From positions 1 through 33,902 of the forward strand of contig PNIA01000010.1 in the NCBI GenBank assembly GCA_002877855.1: a DNA stretch of 33,902 nt. Direction: 5' to 3'. Below, piece after piece: positions 15,531 through 24,706 of the stretch (position 1 is the first letter of the stretch; every line of letters starts with the position of its first letter). The notes beneath the pieces are model-generated. The model worked only from the letters and a program-made list of their open reading frames with translations. It was not told the DNA's origin and made no database searches. The translations under genes and the position numbers were made by a program. The stretch is from Caldisphaera sp. Its GTDB lineage: Archaea; Thermoproteota; Thermoprotei_A; Sulfolobales; Acidilobaceae.

Positions 15531-16775
15531 TTATTCTCCCTTTACATAATCCCTTCCTATTACTTCTCTTGCAACAATGTATCTCATTATGTTTTGAGAA
15601 CCTTCAGCACCTACTAGATAAGACAATATCCCTAGCAAATTCCTAAATACATTTGCCTCTTCTGTATATGAATATCCTCCAAGCGTTTTCATGGCAGTTT
15701 CTATAGAGGCAAAAGCTGTTTCTATAGCCATAATTTTAGATGCTGACGCCCAATAATTTAAATCTTGAGGCCTGAAGCCAGGTTCTTTTTTAATAAATAT
15801 TTTATCAGCAAGTTGAGCAGATTTATAAATCAATAATCTGGTAGATTCTAATTTAGCAGCTATTTCAGCGATGGGAAAACTTACTCCTTGAAATGATGCT
15901 ATTGGTTTATCCCCAAACATTCTCCTTTCCCTTGAATATTGAACTGCTTGTTCTAATGCCCATTGAGCCGCTCCTATGTTTGCAGCGCTTACCAAAACTC
16001 TTGCCATAGAAAAGCCTTGCATGGCCAAATAATAGCCTTTATTTTCATCTCCTATTATATATTTTTGCTCAACAGGAGTATCATTAAATCTCAACATACC
16101 CGTAGAGATTGCATGCCTACCAATAGTGTTTAAAATAGAATAATCCAATCCTTGGGCTTTTTTCCCATTTTTATTGCCTATAAATGCAAAAGAGGTCAAA
16201 CCTCTATGCTTATCTTCAGGCTTACCTGTTCTTGCTATTAAAAACCAGCTTCCTAATTCTAATTGCTCTATGGCTTCTCTTACTCCGCTAATATAAATTT
16301 TTTCACCATTTAATTTATACAAGTTTCCTTCTTTTTTAGCTAAAGTCCTTTCTCCTGCTACATCACTTCCTCCGCTTGACTCTGTAGAGGCAATACCAAA
16401 AAACCCTCTTCCTTTGCCGACTAATGGTAGTATTTCTTGTTTAGCCTCTTCTTTACCGAATTGATATAACAATAAAGGCCAACTATTATTTAGCAATGTA
16501 AATACAGCAGTTGCAACAGCTGGATCATTATATGCAACTTCTTCAACAGCTAAGGCGGCCAAGACAAAATTACCTCCTTGGCCTCCATATTCTTCCGGAA
16601 CTGGAATTGCAAACAAACCTTGCTCTCCCATTTTATTTATAATTTCTGTTGGAATTCGTTTTTCACTATCCATTTTTATCCAATGAGGATTTAATGTTTT
16701 AGACAAGAATTCATGAACGGATTCTTTAAACAGCTTCTCATCTACCGATAAATCAAAATCCAAATTTTTCACCAT
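15531..16775 (-). CDS. Acyl-CoA dehydrogenase family protein
   Basis: This is a 414-residue FAD-dependent acyl-CoA dehydrogenase, introducing the alpha-beta double bond in acyl-CoA oxidation. The N-terminal helical domain contains PEEYGGQGG (60-68), the middle beta domain has the flavin-contacting GIASTESSGGSD (127-138), and the C-terminal helical domain has SRERRMFGDKPIASFQ (281-296) and GGYSYTEE. The catalytic base at the usual EGT position is Glu391 in AEGSQNIMR. Length is slightly above average. The start may be the ATG at 16775 or a TTG four codons later preceded by GGTGA. No electron-transfer flavoprotein gene is adjacent. It could supply the dehydrogenase/hydratase fusion at 1141, though the substrate range is unknown. 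Confidence 0.94.
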   Translation of the reverse strand: MVKNLDFDLSVDEKLFKESVHEFLSKTLNPHWIKMDSEKRIPTEIINKMGEQGLFAIPVPEEYGGQGGNFVLAALAVEEVAYNDPAVATAVFTLLNNSWPLLLYQFGKEEAKQEILPLVGKGRGFFGIASTESSGGSDVAGERTLAKKEGNLYKLNGEKIYISGVREAIEQLELGSWFLIARTGKPEDKHRGLTSFAFIGNKNGKKAQGLDYSILNTIGRHAISTGMLRFNDTPVEQKYIIGDENKGYYLAMQGFSMARVLVSAANIGAAQWALEQAVQYSRERRMFGDKPIASFQGVSFPIAEIAAKLESTRLLIYKSAQLADKIFIKKEPGFRPQDLNYWASASKIMAIETAFASIETAMKTLGGYSYTEEANVFRNLLGILSYLVGAEGSQNIMRYIVAREVIGRDYVKGE

Positions 16776-16843
16776 ATATTATATTCTCTAAAGAAAGTAT
16801 TAAAATATTCTCTTTAAGCCATTCGTATTTATATCTCTTATAC

Positions 16844-17251
16844 CTAAAGGAGTTCTTCCTCTTGCAGGCTTATATCAATTATCGATCCATCCACTAAATT
16901 AAGCTCGTCTCTCAATTTCTTATCTGAAATAATTTCAACAATGTCTTTTCTATATATTGTGATCTCTGGTCTAACAACGTATGCCTTTATTGAATTAAAT
17001 AGAAATATTGGATATGCGATCACCTTACCTAATTTCATACCAGGTATTTTCGGTGGATCTACAACAATGCTTTTTGTTTTAAGAATGCATTGATCAAACT
17101 CTTCAAAATTACTTAATAATTTTGCATTAAGTGTTCCCGGATATGGTATAAAACCTAAAGCAATCTCAAAATTTTTTGCATAAATACTAACGAAGAACTC
17201 TCCTTCTTTTTTTCCGCTAAATACTGAAGCTTTAAATATATTATTGCACAT
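16844..17251 (-). CDS. ribK: CTP-dependent riboflavin kinase
   Basis: The archaeal RibK (DUF120) phosphorylates riboflavin to FMN using CTP in place of ATP. The protein shows the family's glycine-rich FSGKKEGEFF near the start, then GFIPYPGTLN, and the C-terminal strands around RPEITIYRKDIVEII. The six-stranded barrel length (about 135 residues) is typical. I prefer the ATG at 17251, with AGTGA upstream; a TTG at 17269 would add six residues without a clear Shine-Dalgarno. It is divergent from the membrane-anchored protein at 17324. It pairs functionally with the FAD synthase at 27533, and this window encodes several FAD enzymes. Confidence 0.93.
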   Translation of the reverse strand: MCNNIFKASVFSGKKEGEFFVSIYAKNFEIALGFIPYPGTLNAKLLSNFEEFDQCILKTKSIVVDPPKIPGMKLGKVIAYPIFLFNSIKAYVVRPEITIYRKDIVEIISDKKLRDELNLVDGSIIDISLQEEELL

Positions 17252-17323
17252 GTTTTCTTCACTGTCCAATTCAATTAAGCTTAAATTAGTAATTAAAAAT
17301 TTCTAAGTCAGGAGGCAGAAAGT

Positions 17324-18529
17324 ATGAAAATACGAGCATTGATACTGCTGGCAATTATTATAATCCCTTTAATGGGAAGCATTTCATATGCACAATCAAT
17401 TCCCTCATTAAGCGTTACTGTAACAAACACAACTGTTACCATCACAAATAACTATTATAATATAACATTAAACCTTTTGAAAGGAGGTAGCATATCAAGT
17501 TGGTTAATCAACACCCAAAATGGTAAAGTTCAATTGGTCAGCAATAGCAATCAAGTTCCCTCTTTAATATTATCTATTAATTCAACATTACCTGGGGAAT
17601 TATATAATAAACGATGGGAAGCATATTTGATAGAAAAGAGTTCAAATTTTGCAGAAATAATGTTAACACCTATGAATTTAACAAACAATATTTCTATTAA
17701 AGTCTATATAACTGCAAGCTCCTATTACCCATACTTAACATATAAATTAAGCCTTATTTCTAATGAGAATGAAACCTTTATAAAGGATTTATATTTAGGC
17801 TTAGGAGTTAATTTACCAAAAACTAATTGGACTTTTGTCAGCCAATATATTTCAAATAGTATATTAAGTTATACAATTAATTCAAATAGTTCAACTATTA
17901 TAAACAACATAAGTAAGGTTACATTAATAGGTTCAGAAAATTCCTTAAATAATGAAATAGTAGGTCTAAATCTTGTTACACCAACATTTTCATCTTTACA
18001 ATTTTTTAAAGGCTTTTTAAATGGAACTTCTCAAGAAACAGGGGTTTCTTATTTAATTGTTGATATACAAAATATTACATTGAACAAACCAAACCAATAC
18101 AGCCTTGCCTTTAATTTATACGGAATACCATTTAATCCAGAACTTATTAGTCTAACAAATTCATTAGATATTGTATCTCAAATAGATCCTAATATATATC
18201 AAAATATCACAAACCTTATAAATTATCAAAGCAACATAAACTCATATATAAGCAAGATTACATCACTAAACAATACTATTAATAACTTAACAACTAGGCT
18301 AGGGGAATTACAAGGTCTAGTAAGTTATTGGCAGGTTAGATATAATGAAACTAGCTATCAATTAGGTCAATATTCCACCAGACTGCATAAAAACGGCGAA
18401 GTCTCTATAGGATTATTTATATTAGGTATTGTAATAGGAGTTCTTGGAGGAGGGTTTTTACTAAAACCAAAACCTATAGAAACTACAGTTACAAAAGGAG
18501 GTAAAAAACAAGGTAAGAAAGGTAAATAA
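17324..18529 (+). CDS. Secreted, C-terminally anchored beta-sandwich protein with many sequons
   Basis: This 401-residue exported protein has a signal peptide at 1-24 (basic start, hydrophobic core, ending SYAQS). A beta-rich ectodomain follows (about 26-285), whose start (unaltered strand pattern, then LLKGGSISSWLIN) resembles the supersandwich of the YidC periplasmic domain. Next come a likely coiled coil (about 300-350), one membrane helix (about 361-380) and a Lys/Gly-rich tail that should lie in the cytoplasm. At least a dozen N-x-S/T sequons stud the ectodomain, as in crenarchaeal S-layer-associated glycoproteins. There is no insertase (five-helix) domain, so it is not a full YidC. ATG start with AGGAGG upstream. 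Function unknown. Confidence 0.8.
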   Translation: MKIRALILLAIIIIPLMGSISYAQSIPSLSVTVTNTTVTITNNYYNITLNLLKGGSISSWLINTQNGKVQLVSNSNQVPSLILSINSTLPGELYNKRWEAYLIEKSSNFAEIMLTPMNLTNNISIKVYITASSYYPYLTYKLSLISNENETFIKDLYLGLGVNLPKTNWTFVSQYISNSILSYTINSNSSTIINNISKVTLIGSENSLNNEIVGLNLVTPTFSSLQFFKGFLNGTSQETGVSYLIVDIQNITLNKPNQYSLAFNLYGIPFNPELISLTNSLDIVSQIDPNIYQNITNLINYQSNINSYISKITSLNNTINNLTTRLGELQGLVSYWQVRYNETSYQLGQYSTRLHKNGEVSIGLFILGIVIGVLGGGFLLKPKPIETTVTKGGKKQGKKGK

Positions 18530-18751
18530 TCTAATTTCTATTTCATAAAGAACAAATTATCTTTAAATAGGAAGTTTTCATCCATTAAATAACAACCTTT
18601 CATTTAAAAAAGTAATCAGAAATCCTCTCTATAAATATTTAAGTTACTTAATTCTTATAATTCTTTTTTATATAATTAAAAACAAGATTTTACATTTTGC
18701 TAGAAAAATTTTTGATATAAAAAGCTATTAAAATAAAAACAATAATATTTA

Positions 18752-20143
18752 TTACGATTTAATTTTGAGTAGACCCAAAGCTTTACTTATATTCATACAA
18801 TTTTCTAGATTCCATACAATATCTATTAGCTTATTTACATTATTTTCATACAGCTTGCCTTCAGTAACCTTCTTGAATTTATTAACAACACCTTCCCTGC
18901 TTAATGGATTTTTAAAATGACCTGGTGGGTATGTACTGCTTTCTTCGAATACTCTTCCATCACTTAACTCAACCTTTATTGTATTCTTAATCCCAGTAGG
19001 ATAGAATTTATCATGCTCGGGATCTACCTCTACTTTCATCTTTGAAAGTACTTCTCTAACATCTTTAGCTAAGTATCTTTCTTCATGAAATGTTGTTAAC
19101 CATACATTCCCATCTAAAAGTGCAACAGCTATTATATATGGTAGGCTATGATCTGCAGTCTCTCTTGTCTTCGGATCCCATTTTTCTGGATCCTTTACAA
19201 TTATATTATATGAAACTTGGAAAGTCTTTACATCAACTTTCTTAATGTCCTTTGGTGTCAAGCTTCCAGCTTTTTCCTTTATTTTAAGTGCTGCATCAAC
19301 AGCGCTCATAGCATGATATTCAACAGGCCAATATTTTATACTCGTCTCTAAAATTTTAAATGGCTCTCCATTTTCTCCACCCATTTTTGGTATATCAAAC
19401 TTGTCTCCATTTAGAGCAACTCTAAAGAATCCAAATTCTCCAGAAAAGATAGGTGAGGGACCCTTCATACCCTGCATGGCCAGGATAGCTGCAAACAGAC
19501 CATTTCTAGACGAGTTTGCTGCTGCACATCCTTTCCACATGCTAAGCTCTCCAGCCCTTGTCTGCCTTAAAGCAGTTGCATTAACTGTTGCTAAATTTAT
19601 TGCTTGTAAAATCCCTTCTTTATTTAACCCAAGAACCTTTCCTGCACCAACAGCAGAAGCTATTGCTATATATACCACATGATCCCATCCTTTACTTCTT
19701 ACGCTATAAGCATCTGCCAATCTAGCAGTAACTTCGTATGCTGCAACAATACCTTCAATCACTTTTTTCCCATCAGCCTTAGCTATCTCAGCGGCAGCTA
19801 TGATAGCTGGTATATTATCACTTGGATGTAATGCTTCTTTTGATAAATAGGTATCCATAAAATCAAAATATCTATTGGCGCACCCATTAGCAAAATCTGC
19901 ATGATCTGCAGGTGCTGTTCTATCTGTTCCCCAAATAGTTGCTGCTATTCTAGAACTTGATGATGATTCTGCCAGCCATCTTGCTATGCTTACAGGCTTC
20001 TCATAAAATGCGCCTATTGCTACACCAAATGTATCTAAAATCCTTTTTTTGGTTTCCTCAATAACCTCCTTGGGTAGCTTTTCATATGATAAATTAACAG
20101 CCCAATCTGCTATTCTTTCCGAAAGATCTCTATAAGAAGTCAC
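18752..20143 (-). CDS. MmgE/PrpD family protein
   Basis: This protein of about 463 residues belongs to the MmgE/PrpD family (2-methylcitrate dehydratase, also cis-aconitate decarboxylase relatives). It begins with the typical LSERIADWAVNLSYEKLP...KRILDTFGVAIGA block. It contains the all-helical large domain (1-270, with LHPSDNIPAIIAAAE) and the small C-terminal lid domain (ETADHSLPYIIAVALLDG, about 345-360 of the longer form). Members dehydrate 2-methylcitrate in propionyl-CoA oxidation. No methylcitrate synthase or lyase is in the window, so the substrate is open. A GTG at 20143 follows GGTGAG; a TTG at 20155 would add four residues. It is divergent from priL. Confidence 0.92.
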   Translation of the reverse strand: MTSYRDLSERIADWAVNLSYEKLPKEVIEETKKRILDTFGVAIGAFYEKPVSIARWLAESSSSSRIAATIWGTDRTAPADHADFANGCANRYFDFMDTYLSKEALHPSDNIPAIIAAAEIAKADGKKVIEGIVAAYEVTARLADAYSVRSKGWDHVVYIAIASAVGAGKVLGLNKEGILQAINLATVNATALRQTRAGELSMWKGCAAANSSRNGLFAAILAMQGMKGPSPIFSGEFGFFRVALNGDKFDIPKMGGENGEPFKILETSIKYWPVEYHAMSAVDAALKIKEKAGSLTPKDIKKVDVKTFQVSYNIIVKDPEKWDPKTRETADHSLPYIIAVALLDGNVWLTTFHEERYLAKDVREVLSKMKVEVDPEHDKFYPTGIKNTIKVELSDGRVFEESSTYPPGHFKNPLSREGVVNKFKKVTEGKLYENNVNKLIDIVWNLENCMNISKALGLLKIKS

Positions 20144-20257
20144 CTTTCTCACCAAAATAATAAATAATTTTTCCTATATTAATATTTATAGTCATTAAAT
20201 AACTATAATAACCGAAGTTTTCTTAAACCTTGAACAAAATATTATATATGAAGAAAA

Positions 20258-21283
20258 ATGCTTACATATAGCAAGTACCCATTTGCAATATCGCTTGATG
20301 AATACGTTAAGAGCAATCTTGGCTATAAAATAAGCTTGGAATCTCTTATGGAAAATGAAAGGATAGTAAGAATAACTAAGAAAAGATTAGAAGAAGGTAT
20401 AACTAAGAAAATTAGTCCCTTAAAAAATGGAGATTCGACTGAGGATGAAGTCCTATCGTTTTATTTAGCGTTAGGAGGCATTAAAACAACAAACTCCATA
20501 ATAGCATTAAATTTATTTGCAAATGCGGAAGCAAACAGAGCAAGCACATTTATAGCCAATGAAGATGAAGAAACATTAATTTCACTAGCAAAGTCATTAG
20601 GAGTTATTATAGAAAAAAGGCCCATAAAAATCCCTTGGATACGAACAAAGCAAGGCAATGTAAGATATCGTACATTGCAATATTCTGTTAGATTAGATAG
20701 CTATTTAAGAATATCAGTTAATGGCCAGGAAAGTAAATTTAGATTAGTGAATTCCTTTTTAATGAATGGCAATGTATATCTAGATGAAAGCTTACTTAAA
20801 GATTTTTTAGAAATAGCAATAATAACTAAAATAAAATCATTTGCAAACAATATTGAGATAAACAACGAAGAATTAAAAGAATTAGGAAATAATATAACAA
20901 GATATCTTAAGATTGCTGAAAATAAAATACCAACAGGAGAAAAAACGGACTATAACAGCTTTCCACCTTGCATGAAGGCCATAAAAAAAGAAATAGACAA
21001 TGGAAGTAATATAAATCATGAAAAGTTACTATTATACATATCATTTCTAATATCTATAGGAGTAGACGAGGATGAAATAAGCAATGTCTTGGAATCTTCT
21101 TTAGGAATATCAAACAATTTATCAAAAAGAATTACAAATTCATTTTTAGGCATGGAGAATTTAAATCCTTACAGATGCGATGTAATGAAAAAGAAAAATT
21201 TATGTCCTATGGATTGCGGAGCTAAACATCCGATATTAGCCTATAAAAGAAATGTAGAGTCCAAGAAAAGATCTAACAATTAA
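20258..21283 (+). CDS. priL: DNA primase large subunit
   Basis: PriL partners the catalytic PriS subunit to make RNA primers and regulates primer initiation. The 341-residue protein has the helical N-terminal region and a C-terminal iron-sulfur domain with four Cys, 238 (PPCMKAI), 307 (YRCDV), 316 and 320 (LCPMDCG), which should hold one [4Fe-4S] cluster. Length matches crenarchaeal PriL. No Shine-Dalgarno is visible before the ATG, while a TTAAA element lies about 32 nt upstream, so the transcript may be nearly leaderless. It is divergent from the MmgE/PrpD gene (about 115 nt) and its end overlaps the convergent taw3 by 11 nt. priS is not in the window. Confidence 0.95.
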   Translation: MLTYSKYPFAISLDEYVKSNLGYKISLESLMENERIVRITKKRLEEGITKKISPLKNGDSTEDEVLSFYLALGGIKTTNSIIALNLFANAEANRASTFIANEDEETLISLAKSLGVIIEKRPIKIPWIRTKQGNVRYRTLQYSVRLDSYLRISVNGQESKFRLVNSFLMNGNVYLDESLLKDFLEIAIITKIKSFANNIEINNEELKELGNNITRYLKIAENKIPTGEKTDYNSFPPCMKAIKKEIDNGSNINHEKLLLYISFLISIGVDEDEISNVLESSLGISNNLSKRITNSFLGMENLNPYRCDVMKKKNLCPMDCGAKHPILAYKRNVESKKRSNN

Positions 21284-21836
21284 TTTCACTTGTTAATTCT
21301 ACCAACTTGTTTAACCTTCTATGCCCTTCCAGTAAAGCATTATTAGCAATTTCTATAACGTTATTTAATGAACTTGGATTTATTGTATACGTATTATTTA
21401 TTTTTAATGGCATGGCTATTTGAATTGCACTTAGCAATTCAACAGTATATAAGCCATTTGAATTTGAAAAAATTCCGCTGTGCTTAAAGCCTGATTTTCT
21501 TGCTGAATCTAAAATTAAAAATGCGCAGCTAATTTTATTTGTCTTTAAATGTATAATTGGGCCTGTAACCTTTAACCACAAGTTATCAAATGGTCTAACT
21601 ATTACATTTGATAAATCATAAATTGTTATAGGTTTATGAGATTTCAAGACTATTCTGGCTCTATTTCTTTCCCAATGCCATTTACCTTCAATTACTGTTA
21701 TTCTTCCCATGCAACTGCTCGATGTGGAAATTTCATTATTATTTAATTTTATAAGGTACTCTTCAGCAAATGGATCTAGATAGCCAATGATTCTTTCTAG
21801 CAATAAAATTTCTTTAATGTTTTTTTGCGTAGACAT
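21273..21836 (-). CDS. taw3: tRNA wybutosine-pathway methyltransferase Taw3
   Basis: Taw3 (TYW3 family) N4-methylates the tricyclic base at position 37 of tRNA-Phe during wyosine-type modification. The 187-residue protein has the family's SSSCMGRI block (39-46), WHWERNR (53-59), LKVTGPIIHL (88-97) and ARKSGFKHSG (112-121). Length is typical. Its ATG lies inside the end of the Trm5-like gene (23-nt overlap), tying the two products to the same modification pathway. Its stop overlaps priL tail to tail. Confidence 0.93.
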   Translation of the reverse strand: MSTQKNIKEILLLERIIGYLDPFAEEYLIKLNNNEISTSSSCMGRITVIEGKWHWERNRARIVLKSHKPITIYDLSNVIVRPFDNLWLKVTGPIIHLKTNKISCAFLILDSARKSGFKHSGIFSNSNGLYTVELLSAIQIAMPLKINNTYTINPSSLNNVIEIANNALLEGHRRLNKLVELTSEINC

Positions 21837-22623
21837 CTATAACCACCTGATAAAATCTTGGGCCAACAGTTCTCACTATTTTTGAATTGATTAGTTTATA
21901 TTCTATGTTAAAATTATTTAGAGCATTTATAACTTGTTCGTTAGATATAGTTATAGGATCTTGCAACTTATTTGCCTTTATATGCAAATAAATATGTATG
22001 TATCCTTCCTTATTCAATGCAAGAACAGCATATTTTAAATATGGCAAAGCTAAATCAGGTAATGGCATTAAAACTCTATCTGCAGAATCTATTAAATTTT
22101 CCTCAATAACATCTTTTGCATCACCAACATATGGTATTACAATATCATTAACCTTGTTTAAGTTTATGTTTTCTTTCATGTAATTATATGCTTCAGGATT
22201 TATATCAATGCTATGAACAATCTTTGGCTTTGATTTTTTTGCTATAATTATAGAGAATAAGCCGACACCAGCAAACATATTTACTATTCTCTCGTTTTCC
22301 TTCACAAGATTTGCTATCCTTAAATGCTCATAACTTAATCTAGGCGTTATAAAGACCTTCTTTATATCTAATCTAAATAAACAATTATGTTCCTTATAAA
22401 TCGTGGTTGATCTATTTTCTCCCAATAAATGAATAAAATCCCTTATTTTTAACTCACCTTTAACAGGTGAAGCTGCAAGCCATACAGATTTTATAAATTT
22501 ATATTTCTTTAATATATCTTCTGCTAAAGATAATATATCCTCATTTTTATATATTACATTAAATGGAACCTTTATTATAGCTATATCACCTATGTATTCT
22601 ATCCTTGGGTTAATCCATTTCAT
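21814..22623 (-). CDS. Trm5/Taw2-family tRNA position-37 enzyme
   Basis: This is a 269-residue class I SAM-dependent enzyme. It shows FITPRLSYEHLRIA (91-104), the SAM motif NMFAGVGLFS (115-124), DINPEAY (140-146), NINLNKV and MPLPDLALPYL (186-196). These fit tRNA (guanine37-N1) methyltransferase of the Trm5 family, and the MPLP segment is close to the NLP motif of true Trm5. Trm5a/Taw22 relatives also methylate C7 of imG-14, and Taw2 uses the same fold to transfer aminocarboxypropyl. It lacks the extra N-terminal D1 domain of Trm5b. The overlap with taw3 supports a wyosine role on tRNA-Phe. Which reaction applies cannot be told here. Confidence 0.88.
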   Translation of the reverse strand: MKWINPRIEYIGDIAIIKVPFNVIYKNEDILSLAEDILKKYKFIKSVWLAASPVKGELKIRDFIHLLGENRSTTIYKEHNCLFRLDIKKVFITPRLSYEHLRIANLVKENERIVNMFAGVGLFSIIIAKKSKPKIVHSIDINPEAYNYMKENINLNKVNDIVIPYVGDAKDVIEENLIDSADRVLMPLPDLALPYLKYAVLALNKEGYIHIYLHIKANKLQDPITISNEQVINALNNFNIEYKLINSKIVRTVGPRFYQVVIDVYAKKH

Positions 22624-22734
22624 TTTCTATTCCCTATTCTTTTTTGTAAATATTTTATCGAGCTTTAATAATGCTCTTCATTGCTTATAAAGCATCTTAA
22701 AAGATTATATCTTATATATTTTTTCAAAATAAAA

Positions 22735-22810
22735 TGCGGCGGCCGGGATTTGAACCCGGGACCTCTGGCGTGGCGGGCCAGCGTCCTAATCCAGGCTAGA
22801 CTACCGCCGC
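22735..22810 (-). tRNA. tRNA-Gly (GCC anticodon)
   Basis: On the minus strand the acceptor GCGGCGG (22810-22804) pairs with CCGCCGC (22742-22736), discriminator A73 (22735). The T-stem is CCGGG/CCCGG around TTCAAAT. The anticodon stem CTGGC/GCCAG encloses CCGCCAC, giving anticodon GCC. There is no intron and no encoded CCA. Position 33 is C, as in the tRNA-Gln of this window. The gene stands alone between the trm5-like gene and the alcohol dehydrogenase. Confidence 0.95.
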
Positions 22811-23033
22811 TCCCTTTTATCTAAATCTTGTATTAAGGGTTTTTAAGTTAAATCTTTGTTGGCTTTGCTCTTTAGATAGATTTTTAATTTATTAATAAAC
22901 AGAATTTTTCTTTTAATATTTAAAACATAAAGGTAACTTTATCGAACAATAATATAAAGTAATAATATCTGGTTATTAAAAAATATAGATAAGCGCTAAC
23001 AAATAATAAGTTAAAAGAGAAGGTGAGACAGAT

Positions 23034-24191
23034 ATGATAAAATTTGTATGGACATACAGTAATGATGACATATATTTTGGACCTTCAGCTATAAGCAATT
23101 TAAGCAACTATCTAAAAGGAAATAAGAATTTAATAGTTGTAACTGGTAAAAATTCCGCAAAAGCTAGCGGAGCACTAGATGATGTAATAAAGATATTAAA
23201 AGAATTAAATATAACTTATACTATATTTGATAGAATTACACCGAATCCGTTATCATCACAAGCTGATGAGTTAGCAAAAACAATATTATTATCAAAGGCA
23301 GAAGCACTAATAGCTATAGGAGGAGGAAGCATAATCGATACTTCTAAACTGGGATCAGCCATAGCATCTAATGGTGGTAAAGCTACAGATTATCTTTATG
23401 GAAAAAGAAAGGTAGAAAAAATAATTCCTGTTTTTGCAGTAAACTTAACCCATGGCACTGGTAGTGAAGTGAATAAATACGCTAATACAACAGATACAGA
23501 AAGAGGTGATAAACTAGGAAACGCTGTTTGCTATCCAAAAGCAGCATTTGAAGATCCTAAATATACTTTGACCATGCCAAAAGAAGAAGTTCTATGCACA
23601 TCGTTTGATGCCTTTTATCATGCTTATGAATCCACAACAACAGCTAATAGCCCTCCATTGGTTAAAGCATTTTCTGAAGAGGCTGTAAAGCAAATATACG
23701 AATACTTACCAAAAGCTATAAATAATTTGAATGATGTTGAAGCCAGGTACTATTTGCTTTATGCTTCTATGATGGCAGGAGTATCTATAGATATATCACC
23801 AACAAATATAATACATGCACTGGAAAATATAATGAGTGGTTTAGTTCCTTCGCTACCCCATGGTTGTGGTTTAGCCATTATTGGACCTAATCTGGCACCA
23901 CTAATACATAAAGCTTCACCAATGGATTCTGCTAGACTTCTAAGGATTTTTAACCCTGATTTTAAGCCCAGCTCAGATCCCAATGAAACAACAAAGATAT
24001 TAAAGAATTTCCAAGAATCTTTAGGATTCTCTAAGAAATTAAGCGATTATGGATTTGGCATGGATATGCTTAGAGAAGCTATTAGAAGGGCATTTCTAAA
24101 TCCTGTTGTCGCAGACAGACTAAAAAATAGATTATTTGGAGCTAACATAGATGATAAAATTTTAATAAATTTACTAAAAGACTCTATCTGA
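23034..24191 (+). CDS. Iron-containing alcohol dehydrogenase family protein
   Basis: This 385-residue NAD(P)-dependent dehydrogenase belongs to the group III (iron) family. It has GGGS (96-99) in the nucleotide-binding domain and HGTGSEV (140-146). Metal ligands are Asp192, His196 (FDAFYHAYES), His261 (IIHALEN) and His276 (PHGCG). All four are present, so a metal-dependent alcohol/aldehyde activity is likely. The substrate could be butanol-type alcohols, methylglyoxal products or others. ATG start with GGTGAG upstream. It is a single gene between tRNA-Gly and the Elf1-like gene. Confidence 0.93.
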   Translation: MIKFVWTYSNDDIYFGPSAISNLSNYLKGNKNLIVVTGKNSAKASGALDDVIKILKELNITYTIFDRITPNPLSSQADELAKTILLSKAEALIAIGGGSIIDTSKLGSAIASNGGKATDYLYGKRKVEKIIPVFAVNLTHGTGSEVNKYANTTDTERGDKLGNAVCYPKAAFEDPKYTLTMPKEEVLCTSFDAFYHAYESTTTANSPPLVKAFSEEAVKQIYEYLPKAINNLNDVEARYYLLYASMMAGVSIDISPTNIIHALENIMSGLVPSLPHGCGLAIIGPNLAPLIHKASPMDSARLLRIFNPDFKPSSDPNETTKILKNFQESLGFSKKLSDYGFGMDMLREAIRRAFLNPVVADRLKNRLFGANIDDKILINLLKDSI

Positions 24192-24304
24192 TTATTTATT
24201 AAAAAATAAATAATAATTTAATTAAAACAAAAATCTTAAAAAATATACACAAATTTAAACTGCGCCTTCCACAATAAATTCGTAAATATTAAGAGGTGCA
24301 ATTG

Positions 24305-24628
24305 GTGGCAAGAAGAAGGAGAAAGAAGTCATTAAAACCGAAAAAACCAAGACATCCAAGCAGATATTTCCAATGCCCAAGATGTGGAGCAGTTACCTTA
24401 ACCATAGATTTTGAAAAAATTGAGGGCAACGAGGATGAGAAGTTGGCAATAGCTAAATGTGGGAATTGCCATTTATATTGCGAAATGAAAGTTCCTAAGA
24501 TTTATGATAGAGTAGATGTTTATAATAAAGTTGTTGATTTAAGCTATGAAAATAAGCTTAACGAATGTGAAAAAAAGATTGAACTGAAAGAAGAAGAGGG
24601 GCAGGAAGAAATTGATTCCGAATCCTAA
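24305..24628 (+). CDS. Elf1-like zinc-ribbon protein (transcription elongation)
   Basis: This small protein (about 107 residues) has a very basic N-terminus (RRRRKKSLKPKK) followed by a four-Cys zinc ribbon (CPRCG then CGNC) and an acidic C-terminal tail. This is the layout of archaeal Elf1 homologues, which bind RNA polymerase together with Spt4/5 during elongation. A GTG at 24296 is in frame, but GAGGTG (24293-24298) looks like the Shine-Dalgarno for the GTG at 24305, which gives the usual MARRRRKK start. It is followed about 80 nt later by GGGP synthase. Other zinc-ribbon proteins share the Cys pattern, so the name rests on the whole layout. Confidence 0.85.
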   Translation: MARRRRKKSLKPKKPRHPSRYFQCPRCGAVTLTIDFEKIEGNEDEKLAIAKCGNCHLYCEMKVPKIYDRVDVYNKVVDLSYENKLNECEKKIELKEEEGQEEIDSES

Positions 24629-24706
24629 GCTATATTTAACAACTTTATTTAGAAAAAATATTACCTAGTTTAGTTATTTAAAGAATAAACCAAAGAAGGT
24701 GAAATT

